The notes under the pieces: model-generated
What the model was told of the DNA's origin: nothing
Databases searched by the model: none
The model's input: the letters and a program-made list of their open reading frames with translations, nothing else
Made by a program: the position numbers and the translations under genes
Shown here: positions 33,040 to 42,333 of the stretch, piece after piece
How positions within the stretch are numbered: position 1 is the first letter of the stretch
How the letters are laid out: each line of letters starts with the position of its first letter
Origin: Bacteroidota bacterium
GTDB taxonomy: Bacteria > Bacteroidota > Bacteroidia > B-17B0 > Aurantibacillaceae
Assembly: GCA_016185125.1 (NCBI GenBank)
Contig: JACPOC010000026.1
Span: 1 to 64,000 of the forward strand
DNA length: 64,000 nucleotides
Direction: 5' to 3'

Positions 33040-35775
33040 TTACAGTTTTTCAAGGGTGGCAATTTCCTGTTGCAACTCCTTAAAAGCCTGTTCACAAATA
33101 ATATCAATGCTTTCCACTAAAGGTTCTATTTTTTCAAAGCTTTCTTTATTAACCGCATAATCCTGAATGGTTTTGGTAATCTCGGTATATTCATCCTCAA
33201 TTCCTATAGTTGTAAAAGAGGGCAGCATGGAGTGGGCGGCGGCTTTTAATTTATTATAATCCTTTTCTTTTACACTTTCTTTCATGGTTTGCAAAAGTTG
33301 CGGTGTTTCTTCCAGATACACTTTGATCATTTCGGCGATCATATCGGGATTATTTTTTGTAAGCTGTTTTAAAAATTCAAGGTTAGTACATTTTCCTTCC
33401 TCATTCATCTTATTTGAACCTTTATCAGATTTAGAAAATTTTAAATGATTTATCTTTCTGACATATTTATTAAGTTTTGCAAATAAGATCCTATCGTCAA
33501 TTGGTTTAGAAATATAATCGTTCATTCCCACGGCTTTACATTTGGCAACATCGGCGGTAGTTACATCGGCGGTTAAGGCAATAATGGGCAAATCTAATTT
33601 TAAAACATTTCTTATATGTTCGGTTGCTTCATAGCCGTTTTTAACGGGCATCTGCAGATCCATAAAAACAATATCGTATTCTTTTTCCTGTAATTTTTCT
33701 ATTGCAATTTGTCCGTTACCGGCAATGTCTAACTGAAAACCAAATTCTTCCAATAAGGTTTTCATTAACAACTGATTTAAAACCACATCTTCGGCCACTA
33801 AAATTCTAATATCTTCAGCGCCCATATCCATCATCACATCGTTTTCTTTTTCACTTTCAACTTTTTCGGTAGTTTTCTTAAAAGATAATGTGAAACTGAA
33901 TGTGGAGCCCTTGCCTACTTTACTTTCTACCTTTAATGTTCCGTTTTGTGAAACCACCAACTGCTTTACAATGGCCAAACCTAAACCGGTGCCGCCGTAT
34001 AAACGTGCTGTTCCGCTGGTTGCTTGCTGAAAATTATCAAAAATACTATCAATTTTACTTTCAGGAATTCCAATGCCTGTGTCAGTAACCGAAAACTGAA
34101 TAGTGGCGGTTTGTTCGTCTTCGCTTACCAATTTAACGCTCACGGTAATTTTTCCGTTGGTGGTAAATTTAACCGCGTTGCTTACCAAATTTAAAATAAC
34201 CTGATGCAAGCGAACCGGATCGCCCACTAAAACTTCGGGAATATTATGATCGTATTCTTTAACTAACTCAATATTTTTTTCGTGAATTTTTGTTTCGAAC
34301 AAATGAACCATGGCATACAACGAAGCAGATAGCTTAAACGGAATTTGTTCAAAGGTCATTTTTCCGGCATCTACTTTTGCAAGATCAAGAATATCGTTAA
34401 TCAAAACAATTAAAGCATCGCCCGATATTTTAATAGCGCTTACATATTCTTTTTGTTTATCGGTAAGAGGGGTTTTTAAAACAACTTTGGTAAACCCAAT
34501 AATGGCATTTAAAGGCGTTCTTATTTCATGGCTCATATTAGACAAAAACTGCTGCTTGGCTTTAACTGCTTCTTCGGCAATTTGCCTGGCATCTTCGGCG
34601 TTGCGTTTAGCTTCAATGAGTTCATTCTCAAATTTCTTTCTGGCGGTAATATCGCGCGCTACAATTACTACGCCTAAAACATTTCCGCGTTCATCTTTAT
34701 AAACCGAACCATTAAATAACACATCGGTTAATTTACCATCAATGTGTCGAATGGTTAATGGAAAATCGACCACAAAAGATTTTTCAAAAACCTCCTGATA
34801 AACATCACGCGCTTTTTCGCGATCGGTAAAATAGTCAAAGAAATCGGTACCTGTAATTTCTTCGCGCGTTATACCGGTTATGTTGGCCAAAGCCTCGTTC
34901 ATATCTGTAATTTTACCTTCGGAGTTAATGGTAATTAAAGGATCGAGGCTGGCTTCAATTAAACTGCGTGAATATTTTGATATTAATTTTTCGCGGGCCA
35001 CTACCACTACACCCAGCACATTTCCGTTTTCATCTTTGTAAACAGATCCGTTAAAAAGTACATCGGTTAATTTTCCGTTCTTGTGGCGAATGGTTAACAG
35101 ATAATCTACAATAGAGCCTTTTTCAAAAACCTCTTCATAAACTTCTTTAGCAATATCGGGCTTGGTAAAATAATTAAAGAAATATGTACCGGTGATTTTA
35201 TCGCGTGGGATACCGGTAATTTTTGTGAGAGCTTCATTCATATCCGTAATCTTACCTTCGGAGTTGATGGTGATCAAGGGATCGAGTGTGGCATCAATTA
35301 AGCCTCTAACGTATTGTGTTTGTTGTTCTAACTTTTCGTTAAGGGTTTTCATAAATTCACCCTGAACTATTAATTCATGATTCTTTTTATGAAGTTCTAC
35401 AAATACCGAAATTTTTGCTTTTAAGATTTGTTGCGAAACAGGCTTAAGCATGTAATCAACGGCTCCGGTTTTATATCCTTTAAATACATCTTCCTGATTG
35501 CTGGTATCGGCTGTAAGAAATATGATGGGAACATGTTTTAAGGTATCGCGCTGACGGATGAGAGCCGCGGTTTCAAAGCCATCCATAATGGGCATTTGAA
35601 CATCCATTAAAATAATGGCAAAATCATGGCCGTGCATTAAAACTTTTAATGCTTCCTTGCCGGAATTAGCTTTGATGAAGGTGTAATTTTCATCAGCAAG
35701 CATGGCTTCCAAAGCGATCAGGTTTTCTTCCCGATCATCGACCAATAAGATCTCGACGCGGTGCCCGGAGTTCAT
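33040..35775 (-). CDS. Hybrid sensor histidine kinase: REC-PAS-PAS-HisKA-HATPase-REC-HPt
   Basis: 911 residues, cytoplasmic, no membrane helix. Order: receiver with phosphoacceptor near Asp58 (IILMDVQMPIMDG); two tandem PAS domains (about 160-385) that are near copies of each other (both DPLITINSEGKITDMNEAL); a coiled linker; HisKA with His near 416 (FLSNMSHEIRTPLNAI); HATPase (LNLVSNAVKF, TDTGIGIP, GGTGLGLAIV); second receiver with Asp near 704 (IVFMDLQMPVKNG); and HPt with His near 848 (KAAAHSMLPSF). A complete phosphorelay on one chain whose N-terminal receiver could take input from another kinase. It starts 4 bases after the LytTR regulator gene, which is the obvious output. Confidence 0.95.
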   Translation of the reverse strand: MNSGHRVEILLVDDREENLIALEAMLADENYTFIKANSGKEALKVLMHGHDFAIILMDVQMPIMDGFETAALIRQRDTLKHVPIIFLTADTSNQEDVFKGYKTGAVDYMLKPVSQQILKAKISVFVELHKKNHELIVQGEFMKTLNEKLEQQTQYVRGLIDATLDPLITINSEGKITDMNEALTKITGIPRDKITGTYFFNYFTKPDIAKEVYEEVFEKGSIVDYLLTIRHKNGKLTDVLFNGSVYKDENGNVLGVVVVAREKLISKYSRSLIEASLDPLITINSEGKITDMNEALANITGITREEITGTDFFDYFTDREKARDVYQEVFEKSFVVDFPLTIRHIDGKLTDVLFNGSVYKDERGNVLGVVIVARDITARKKFENELIEAKRNAEDARQIAEEAVKAKQQFLSNMSHEIRTPLNAIIGFTKVVLKTPLTDKQKEYVSAIKISGDALIVLINDILDLAKVDAGKMTFEQIPFKLSASLYAMVHLFETKIHEKNIELVKEYDHNIPEVLVGDPVRLHQVILNLVSNAVKFTTNGKITVSVKLVSEDEQTATIQFSVTDTGIGIPESKIDSIFDNFQQATSGTARLYGGTGLGLAIVKQLVVSQNGTLKVESKVGKGSTFSFTLSFKKTTEKVESEKENDVMMDMGAEDIRILVAEDVVLNQLLMKTLLEEFGFQLDIAGNGQIAIEKLQEKEYDIVFMDLQMPVKNGYEATEHIRNVLKLDLPIIALTADVTTADVAKCKAVGMNDYISKPIDDRILFAKLNKYVRKINHLKFSKSDKGSNKMNEEGKCTNLEFLKQLTKNNPDMIAEMIKVYLEETPQLLQTMKESVKEKDYNKLKAAAHSMLPSFTTIGIEDEYTEITKTIQDYAVNKESFEKIEPLVESIDIICEQAFKELQQEIATLEKL
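34620..35298. repeat. Internal tandem duplication encoding the two PAS domains
   Basis: The two PAS-coding segments repeat with a period of 339 bases (113 codons); for example GATCGAG recurs at 34941 and 35280, and long stretches around TTACCTTCGGAGTT are shared. Bounds are approximate. The similarity persists at DNA level, so the duplication is fairly recent or kept similar by gene conversion. Confidence 0.7.
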
Positions 35776-35779
35776 GCTG

Positions 35780-36481
35780 CTAAATCAGATTGAGCTTTTT
35801 TAGCAATTCTTTTTTAAATTGTTCGCCTATAGGTAAAGGATGTTTTCCAATATAGGCGGTGCTTTCTTCAATATTATCAATATGATTTAACGATGTAATA
35901 TAAGAACGGTGCAATCTGTAAAATTTATCTGCGGGTAATTTTTCTTCAATTCCTTTTAAAGTAATATGTACAGTATATCTTTTTTCATCGGTAAAAATAT
36001 TTACATAATCGCCTAAAGCTTGTATGTATTTTATTTCGTCAATTTTTATTTTAGCGAGAATGTTGTTTGATCTTGCAAAAATATATTCTTTATCTTTTTT
36101 AACAGAGTCGTTATTTTTTTTGTTGTTGTTATCGTATAATTCTTTTGCGCGCGATACGGCCATTGTAAACCTTGATAAGCTTACCGGTTTAATAATGTAA
36201 TCGGCTACGTTTAATTCAAATGCTTCAATAGCATAATCTTTTTTAGCGGTAATAAGAATAATAATGGGGCGCTTTTCAAGATTTTTCACCAGTTCTACAC
36301 CCGTCATTCCCGGCATTTCCACGTCGAGAAATAAGAGATCAATTTCTTCTGTTTTTAGAAGGTTGAAAGCCTCGATGGGATTGGAGCACTCGTGCTTCAG
36401 TTTTAAAAAATCAACCTGTTCTATCATCATGCGGATAGCGGTTCTTGCCATTTTATTATCGTCAACTATAATGCAATTCAT
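35780..36481 (-). CDS. LytTR-type response regulator
   Basis: 233 residues. Receiver domain with the acidic pair in IIVDDNK, phosphoacceptor Asp53 (LLFLDVEMPG), the switch Thr in IILITAKKD, and Lys in DYIIKPVSL. A charged Asn/Lys-rich linker (DNNNKKNNDS) leads to a LytTR DNA-binding domain (YIQALGDYVNIFTD ... YRLHRSYITSLNHI). LytTR regulators bind direct repeats upstream of their targets. Its stop is 4 bases from the hybrid kinase start, so the two form a two-component pair. Upstream is a TGGCACAAACTTTTAAA motif of the class seen before envelope genes in the right half. Confidence 0.93.
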   Translation of the reverse strand: MNCIIVDDNKMARTAIRMMIEQVDFLKLKHECSNPIEAFNLLKTEEIDLLFLDVEMPGMTGVELVKNLEKRPIIILITAKKDYAIEAFELNVADYIIKPVSLSRFTMAVSRAKELYDNNNKKNNDSVKKDKEYIFARSNNILAKIKIDEIKYIQALGDYVNIFTDEKRYTVHITLKGIEEKLPADKFYRLHRSYITSLNHIDNIEESTAYIGKHPLPIGEQFKKELLKKLNLI

Positions 36482-36524
36482 TTAATTAGTTTTACGTTGT
36501 TTAATTGTTGAATTACTTTAGTAC

Positions 36525-36541
36525 TTTAAAAGTTTGTGCCA
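36525..36541 (-). promoter_or_regulatory. TGGCAYA-type promoter-like motif before the LytTR/hybrid-kinase operon
   Basis: Minus strand TGGCACAAACTTTTAAA, 44-60 bases upstream of the LytTR gene start; the GG dinucleotide is at the distance expected of a -24 element. Confidence 0.5.
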
Positions 36542-36640
36542 GGTATCGGTAAAAACCCCTTTTTAATAGCCAAACCTTTAAAATAAGTGTGTCAGCCAAG
36601 GTTTTAGAATTAAAAAGTGGGGAATTTAACATTTCTTAAT

Positions 36641-37264
36641 TTACTTCTTTTCCGGTTTAACAGGGGTGGCCACCGTGGCAGTTTCTATGGATGGCCCTGT
36701 AATATCATCAAAATAATAAAGTTCGGTACCGTTGGTATTTGGGTTAAATAACAAAATAGCCTGATCAATTTCTGAAGCAGTAGTTTGACTTCCGGGAGGA
36801 ATTTGTGAAAATTTAAATTCGAGCTCTTCCCACTTTCCTGTAACCGTAGTTAAGGCCTGATACTGGCTGTGCGTGCCTTCGGGGTAAGACATGCCGCTTT
36901 TTTTACCTAATTGAATTTCAACCATAGTTCCCACAGGCGCAGTGGTAAAAATTTTCATTTTAATTTTTGGAGGAATTCCCTCATAAGTAGCGTATTGAGC
37001 CACACCGGTAAGCTTTCCTTTTAATTCCATTTTTATATTATCAAAACGCTGCTTACTACGCGTGTACATGGCGCATTTTGGCGAAGGATTAACTTTATCC
37101 TTTAACGGATTTGCGGCCATGGAATCGAGCTTTCCGGCCTTTTTTAAATTATAGGTAATAAAATATTTTCCTTCAAAATTATCATAAACCTGCTGGCTAA
37201 ACCCTGCGCAGGTTACAAACAAAAGGCTTATTAACGCTAAACGATTTTTAATGGTGGTTTTCAT
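36641..37264 (-). CDS. Secreted carbohydrate-binding-like protein (paralogue of 32185)
   Basis: 207 residues. Signal peptide (LALISLLFVTCAGFSQQ), then the same beta-sandwich as at 32185 (VYDNFEGKYFITYN, CAMYTRSKQRFDNIKME, THSQYQALTT, ELYYFDDITGPS) and a short Pro/Lys tail (PVKPEKK). The two paralogues flank the LytTR/hybrid-kinase pair on the same strand, which suggests a duplicated cassette or regulation by that pair. No catalytic residues visible; binding to glycan is inferred from the fold only. A perfect 12-bp palindrome (TTGTATATACAA, 37285-37296) lies 20 bases upstream of the start and could be an operator. Confidence 0.7.
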   Translation of the reverse strand: MKTTIKNRLALISLLFVTCAGFSQQVYDNFEGKYFITYNLKKAGKLDSMAANPLKDKVNPSPKCAMYTRSKQRFDNIKMELKGKLTGVAQYATYEGIPPKIKMKIFTTAPVGTMVEIQLGKKSGMSYPEGTHSQYQALTTVTGKWEELEFKFSQIPPGSQTTASEIDQAILLFNPNTNGTELYYFDDITGPSIETATVATPVKPEKK

Positions 37265-37364
37265 GTTATTAATGTATTATACTATTGTATATACAAATTT
37301 GATGCTACAAAAAATTGGGATATTATCCCACAAAAATACAAGTCTACCGACACCAATTAACCTC

Positions 37365-37395
37365 TTACCGAAATAAAGCGGTAAATGAACCTTTG
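37365..37395 (+). promoter_or_regulatory. Inverted repeat and weak -7 box before the nucleotidyltransferase
   Basis: TTACCG-N8-CGGTAA (37365-37384), then AACCTTTG (37388-37395), one mismatch from TAnnTTTG, 38 bases before the ATG. The layout fits an operator overlapping a promoter. Confidence 0.3.
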
Positions 37396-37433
37396 AGGGC
37401 TTAATTTAGCAGCCAATTAAATTATAAATTTTT

Positions 37434-38441
37434 ATGAAAATAATAGTACCAATGGCCGGAATGGGAAAACGCATGCGGCCTCATACTTTAACAACTCCAA
37501 AACCATTAATTCCAATTGCCGGGAAGGCCATTGTGCAGCGACTGGTGGAGGATATTGCAGGAGCTTGTCCGGAAAAAGTGGATGAAATTGCTTTTATTAT
37601 AGGGCGTTTTGGCAAAGAAACAGAAGATAATTTAAAGAAAATTGCCGCCGATTTGGGCGCAAAAGGATCTATTTATTATCAGGATGAAGCCTTGGGAACC
37701 GCACATGCCATACTCTGCGCCAAGGAAGCCTTAACGGGTAAAGTAGTGGTTGCTTTTGCCGATACCCTTTTTAAAGCCGATTTTAAAATGGATGATTCGT
37801 TGGATGGCATTATTTGGGTTCAAAAAGTGGAAGATCCGAAGCCATTTGGGGTGGTAAAAGTAAACGAAAAGAACGTTATTACAGATTTTGTGGAAAAACC
37901 TACCCAATTTGTGTCTGATTTAGCTATAATTGGGATTTACTATTTTAAAGATGGGGAAAATTTAAGAAAAGAGCTACAATATTTGATTGATAACAATATA
38001 AAGGATAAAGGCGAATTTCAACTTACCAGCGCGCTTGAAAATATGAAAAATAAAGGCGTGAACCTTTCGCCGGGTAAAGTAATTGAATGGTTAGATTGCG
38101 GAAATAAAGATTCAACCGTTTACACCAATCAACGCATCTTAGAATTTAACAAAGAAAAAAGTATGCTTTCAAAAAGTCACAAATCTCATAATTCAGTAAT
38201 TATTCAGCCGTGTTATATTGGCGAAAATGTTCAGCTGATTAATTCGGTTGTTGGCCCGCATGTATCTATTGGTAATAATTCAATTATAGAAGATTCTGTT
38301 GTAAAAAACAGCATCATTCAAACGCATTCTAAAATAACGGCTTCCAATATTAATAATTCGATGTTTGGAAATTATGTTGAATTTAAAAGCAGTAATTCTG
38401 AATTAAGCATTGGCGATTACAGCACTCACGGAAGTAAATAA
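37434..38441 (+). CDS. Sugar-phosphate nucleotidyltransferase with left-handed beta-helix tail
   Basis: 335 residues, cytoplasmic. Nucleotidyltransferase signature at the N-terminus (IIVPMAGMGKRMRPHTLTTPKPLIPIAGK), metal/nucleotide site in VVAFADTLF, sugar-binding region KPFGVVKV ... DFVEKP, and catalytic-end residues GEFQLTSALE and WLDCGN. The C-terminal ~75 residues are hexapeptide repeats (IIQPCYIGENVQLINSVVGPHVSIGNNSII). The family makes NDP-sugars (glucose-, mannose- or GlcNAc-1-phosphate type) for cell-surface glycans; the N-terminus is closest to glucose-1-phosphate thymidylyl-/uridylyltransferase-like enzymes, but the substrate is unresolved. Single gene with its own terminator. Confidence 0.87.
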   Translation: MKIIVPMAGMGKRMRPHTLTTPKPLIPIAGKAIVQRLVEDIAGACPEKVDEIAFIIGRFGKETEDNLKKIAADLGAKGSIYYQDEALGTAHAILCAKEALTGKVVVAFADTLFKADFKMDDSLDGIIWVQKVEDPKPFGVVKVNEKNVITDFVEKPTQFVSDLAIIGIYYFKDGENLRKELQYLIDNNIKDKGEFQLTSALENMKNKGVNLSPGKVIEWLDCGNKDSTVYTNQRILEFNKEKSMLSKSHKSHNSVIIQPCYIGENVQLINSVVGPHVSIGNNSIIEDSVVKNSIIQTHSKITASNINNSMFGNYVEFKSSNSELSIGDYSTHGSK

Positions 38442-38464
38442 TTTTTTAAAAAACTATTCATAAA

Positions 38465-38495
38465 AAAAAGGAGATCTTAATCGGATCTCCTTTTT
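38465..38495. terminator. Bidirectional terminator between convergent genes
   Basis: 12-bp stem AAAAAGGAGATC / GATCTCCTTTTT with a 7-base loop, between the nucleotidyltransferase and the convergent hydrolase gene; A and T runs on both sides serve both directions. Confidence 0.85.
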
Positions 38496-38507
38496 AATTT
38501 ATCAATT

Positions 38508-39380
38508 TTATTTATTCTGATAATCGGCATCGCAATGTTTAGAGAGATGTTGTGTTTTGCACACATTATCAATAAACTTTTTTAAATGCTCATTAAATTC
38601 GTGCGTGTTTTCAAGATTAGCTAAATGGGCGGCATAAGGCAGAATTTCCAACTGCGAACCTTTGATATTGTAATGAAGGAATTCCGCGTTTTCTTTGGGT
38701 GTAATTTTATCTTCCTTTCCCACCATAATTAAAACCGGCATATTAATTTTAGATAAAGAGCTGCAGGTTTCTTTTCTTTGGGCCAAAGCGGTAAGTCCGT
38801 TACAAATAAATTCCGGTGTATTATCCACAATCATTTGCCGGATAGCTCTTACTTCATCTTTTCTTGCGGTAAAAGAAGTAGGCGCAAATAAATTTTTAAT
38901 GCTTTGATCTGCAAAAAATTCCATTCCTTTTGCTTTAACTAAGTCAGCTTTTTCGGCACGCGATTTTTTTATTTCAGGAGTATCCGCGGTGCATTGAGTG
39001 CCGCAAAGTATAAGCGCGTTAAACCGTTCAGGATATTTTTCAGTGGCATGAAGCGCAATATAACCACCCAAAGATAATCCGCAAAGCATCACTTTTTCAA
39101 GTTGTAAAGCATCCATAAATTGAATAAGATCTTCGGTAAAAAGATCTAAAGAAAGCGGCTGAGAAGATGTTGAACCGCCATGACCTCTGACATCGTAAGC
39201 GATAACTCTGTAATTAGACTTGAGTAATTCTAACTGATGATCCCACATATTTTTATTGAATGGAAAACCATGTATAAAAATAATAGCGGGCGCGTACACG
39301 GGACCAAAATCGTCGTAATTTACCGTATAATCGGAGTTTGCCATTTTAATGTCTTCGCCGGATATTCTCATCACTTCCAT
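38508..39380 (-). CDS. Alpha/beta-fold hydrolase
   Basis: 290 residues, no signal peptide. HGFPFNKNMWDHQ (oxyanion region), DVRGHGGS, nucleophile Ser103 in LCGLSLGGYIAL, a strand with the acid in IMVGKEDKITP, and the catalytic His in YAAHLANLE. The layout matches the 3-oxoadipate enol-lactonase / non-heme-peroxidase-like branch, but such labels are rarely reliable for substrate. A hydrophilic tail with two Cys and two His (CKTQHLSKHCDADY) extends past the fold. Last gene in a minus run after the PorE-like protein and a coiled-coil lipoprotein (20 bases). Confidence 0.85.
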   Translation of the reverse strand: MEVMRISGEDIKMANSDYTVNYDDFGPVYAPAIIFIHGFPFNKNMWDHQLELLKSNYRVIAYDVRGHGGSTSSQPLSLDLFTEDLIQFMDALQLEKVMLCGLSLGGYIALHATEKYPERFNALILCGTQCTADTPEIKKSRAEKADLVKAKGMEFFADQSIKNLFAPTSFTARKDEVRAIRQMIVDNTPEFICNGLTALAQRKETCSSLSKINMPVLIMVGKEDKITPKENAEFLHYNIKGSQLEILPYAAHLANLENTHEFNEHLKKFIDNVCKTQHLSKHCDADYQNK

Positions 39381-39400
39381 AATAATATTTTTAATTTAGT

Positions 39401-40306
39401 TTACATTTTATTTTTTACCGGAGATCCTACAATTACCAGAAATTTGGATACACTCCAAAATTTTTCAGGATTTGTAATAATCAGATTTGTTACCACATCT
39501 TTATCTTTTGCATCTTTTTCTAATGTATAGGAATCTGTAGGGTGCGTTGAAACCATTTTTACATTATCGCTGTTAACAGCTATGGTTGTAGTTTTGGTAT
39601 AGTCAATTTTGGTAAATTTATTCTTATCAAAATTTTCATTCAGCTTTGAAGTTTTTCCAATGCCTAACAAGCCGCCTTTTTTATCTATTATTTTTGCTTC
39701 AGCCAGGTCTTTTGATTTTCCAATTACATAATACGCGGTGTGCAAAGCGGCAGTATTTTCGGCAATAGTTTTTGAATTTGAATCATTGATAGAATTTAAG
39801 GTATCTATTGATGATTGCAATTGAGTAACCTGAACATTTAAGGCGATGAGCTTATCGTTAAGAGTGGCAAGTTCTATATCTTTTTGAACTAAGCGATCGG
39901 TTAATGTTTTTATTGCCTCTTCTAATTTAGCGTTTTTGTTAGATGATTTTTTAAGCTTACGTCTTAATTCAGTTATCGTATTTTTATTTGCATCCATTAA
40001 TTCGTTAATGGCTTTAATGTGCGCATTAATTCTGTCTTTTTGACTTCCCTTAATATCTCCTTTATTTTGATTGGCGCTTAAATAAACAATTTGTTGTTTT
40101 ACGGCAACACTATCCAAATTTCTTTCAACTTCATTAAAAGAAGTTACAAAATCATTAAGCGTTACTTCACTTTTATTAATGTCGGTTTGGTTCGCACGAA
40201 TAACGGACATGAGCGAATCTTTTTGCTGGTTAGATCTTTCAAGTTCTTCCTGGTTACAGGATAGCATTATCAATGAAGCCGAAGCAATAAGAATTAATTT
40301 TTTCAT
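39401..40306 (-). CDS. Coiled-coil lipoprotein
   Basis: 301 residues. Type II signal peptide with lipobox LIMLSC, then a long coiled coil (about 20-180) with heptads of Leu/Ile/Asn (LRRKLKKSSNKNAKLEEAIKTL), and a C-terminal globular region from YYVIGKSKDLAEAKIIDKKGGLLGIGKTSKL, a motif common to Bacteroidota periplasmic lipoproteins of this type. Probably a periplasmic spacer or envelope-structuring protein anchored to a membrane. It starts 47 bases after the PorE-like gene stop, in an operon with it. Confidence 0.75.
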   Translation of the reverse strand: MKKLILIASASLIMLSCNQEELERSNQQKDSLMSVIRANQTDINKSEVTLNDFVTSFNEVERNLDSVAVKQQIVYLSANQNKGDIKGSQKDRINAHIKAINELMDANKNTITELRRKLKKSSNKNAKLEEAIKTLTDRLVQKDIELATLNDKLIALNVQVTQLQSSIDTLNSINDSNSKTIAENTAALHTAYYVIGKSKDLAEAKIIDKKGGLLGIGKTSKLNENFDKNKFTKIDYTKTTTIAVNSDNVKMVSTHPTDSYTLEKDAKDKDVVTNLIITNPEKFWSVSKFLVIVGSPVKNKM

Positions 40307-40353
40307 AAATTTTTGTTTGTCTTCAATTTTGTGTTTAGTTTATATTAGTTCAA

Positions 40354-42333
40354 TTATTTTATTCCTGTAATTTTTAATTCCACTCTCCTGTCGGAAGAAC
40401 TTACCCCCTGGCCTGCAAGTTCCTGCCTCTGCTTGTCATCCGTGGCCGTTGCCATATCTTTTCCGTAAGCCTTTGCCAATATCCGAGATTTATCAATTCC
40501 TTTCAAAGCAAGGTAATTAACCACTGATTGTGCTCTTTCAAAAGATAATTTTTTATTGTATTCATCCGTTCCTTTAGAATCGGCATACCCTCTTACTTCT
40601 ACAGATAATTTAGGATTACTCATTAATACATCATACAGTTTATCTAATTCCACTTTGGAGGAAGGCCTTAATTTAGTTTCATCAAAATCAAAGAAGATGT
40701 TATTTAAATCAAGTTTAGAACCGACGGCAATTTGTTTTAATTTTACGTCCTGCCTTTTTTCGTTATAACCTTTTTCAGGAGCAACGTATTGATTAACGGA
40801 ATAAAAAAGCAACCCTTCCGATTCATAAGAAATATTATAATTGCCGGGAGTTAAAACCAATAAATATTCTCCGGTTTGGGAGTTTGAACGGTATTCACCT
40901 GTTTGATTGGTTTCATTATTGGTAACTGTAATTTTTACATTTTTCGCAGCTTCCTCGTTCGCATCAAACACTACGCCTTTTATAAGTGCTAATTGTGTTT
41001 CGGCAACTTCAGGATAAACAATCATGTAATTATCTTTTTCACCCAATCCTTCTTCGCGAAAGGAGGAATAATAACCTCTTTTTTTATCGGGCGATACCAT
41101 AAAAAATGCGTCATCACCGGTTGAATTTATAGGGTAACCAACATTGGCAGGTTCTAACCAGGCTTTTTCATCATTTAATAAAGTACGACTGAAGAATACA
41201 TCAAAGCCGCCCATTGTTTTATGTCCTTTTGAACTGTAAAATAATGTAACACCATCGGGATGAATAAACGGCGCGTATTCATCGTATGCTGAATTAACAG
41301 TAGGACCCAAATTTACAGCTCGTCCCCAATCGCCCAACTTTGTTTTTTTGCTTTTATAAATATCAGTTCCGCCATATCCTCCCGGTCTATCGCTTACAAA
41401 ATACAAAGTGCTGCCATCAGCTGATAAAAAAGCGCAGGGTTCCCACCATTGGCTATTAATGTTTGCGTTTAATTTTACAGGGACTGACCATTTGTTTCCC
41501 TCGAGAGTACTTGAATAAATATTTCCATTTCCAAAATCATCTTTATATAAAAGTATTTCCTGTCCATCGGCAGAAATACCAATAGCGGCTTCATTGCCCA
41601 CTGTGTTAATCGGCGAGCCAATATTTTCGGCTTTGGTCCATGTGGCACCGCTTCTTTTTGAAATATAAATATCTTCAAAATATTGTCCGCCATCGTACGT
41701 TTTTCCTCCGGTGTTTTCAGGGCGACGGGAAGTGAAGATCATGGTAGATTGATCGGCCGATAAGCGTGGAGAATAATCGGCATACGTTGTATTGATTGAA
41801 GGGCCCATGTTTACAATTTTTACATCAACCGGTGCCGTTACAAGTTCTTTGGCATATCCGCAGATTTCAATTTTGCGTGTAACCTCTTTAATAACATCAT
41901 TTTCTATGGGTCGGCTTTTTTGCAAAGCCACTTTGTATTTGCTGTAACTGGCAATGGCCAGATCAAAATCATAATTTAAATGGTAGGCATCTGCAAGAAA
42001 TTTATGCGCCTTTTGCGGAGCCCGGGTTTCTGTTTTATCATTTTCTTTATAATCATTCCCTGCAATTTTGGTAACTTTTTGCAGGTAATAAATTGCCTTT
42101 TTATTTTGTTTACCGGTTTTAACATAACAGGCACCAATCTTAAAACATATATTTGAATTAAGGGAATCTGATTTATACAATTCGAGATAAATATTTAATG
42201 CTTCGGCGTAATTACCACCCTGGTAGAGGGTTTCTGCGCGTTCAAATTTTCTACCAAAGTCTTTTCTATTTAATGAAAAAACAGAAGTAATAAATAAGGA
42301 TAGAAAAATGAGAAGTTTAAATTTTGTTTTCAA
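40354..42333 (-). CDS. PorE-like envelope protein: TPR, beta-propeller, CRD, OmpA C-terminal domain
   Basis: 659 residues. Signal peptide (LLIFLSLFITSVFSLN), TPR region (to ~170: AETLYQGGNYAEALNIYLELY), PD40/WD40-like propeller with repeated motifs (PRLSADQSTMIFTSRRPE, CAFLSADGSTLYFVSDRPGG, FIHPDGVTLFYSSKG), a carboxypeptidase-regulatory-like domain (LIKGVVFDANEE ... LTPGNYNISYES), and OmpA_C (NIFFDFDETKLRPSS ... VRGYADSKGTDEYN ... SSSDRRVELKI), which binds peptidoglycan. This domain order is that of PorE, a T9SS component in Porphyromonas gingivalis, but Bacteroidota have several such proteins, so orthology is not certain. Leads an operon with a coiled-coil lipoprotein. Confidence 0.85.
   Translation of the reverse strand: MKTKFKLLIFLSLFITSVFSLNRKDFGRKFERAETLYQGGNYAEALNIYLELYKSDSLNSNICFKIGACYVKTGKQNKKAIYYLQKVTKIAGNDYKENDKTETRAPQKAHKFLADAYHLNYDFDLAIASYSKYKVALQKSRPIENDVIKEVTRKIEICGYAKELVTAPVDVKIVNMGPSINTTYADYSPRLSADQSTMIFTSRRPENTGGKTYDGGQYFEDIYISKRSGATWTKAENIGSPINTVGNEAAIGISADGQEILLYKDDFGNGNIYSSTLEGNKWSVPVKLNANINSQWWEPCAFLSADGSTLYFVSDRPGGYGGTDIYKSKKTKLGDWGRAVNLGPTVNSAYDEYAPFIHPDGVTLFYSSKGHKTMGGFDVFFSRTLLNDEKAWLEPANVGYPINSTGDDAFFMVSPDKKRGYYSSFREEGLGEKDNYMIVYPEVAETQLALIKGVVFDANEEAAKNVKITVTNNETNQTGEYRSNSQTGEYLLVLTPGNYNISYESEGLLFYSVNQYVAPEKGYNEKRQDVKLKQIAVGSKLDLNNIFFDFDETKLRPSSKVELDKLYDVLMSNPKLSVEVRGYADSKGTDEYNKKLSFERAQSVVNYLALKGIDKSRILAKAYGKDMATATDDKQRQELAGQGVSSSDRRVELKITGIK

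Noticed and set aside
37285-37296. Perfect palindrome TTGTATATACAA as a defined operator
   Set aside because: A 12-bp AT-rich palindrome can occur by chance in this composition; mentioned in the gene entry but not called as a site.
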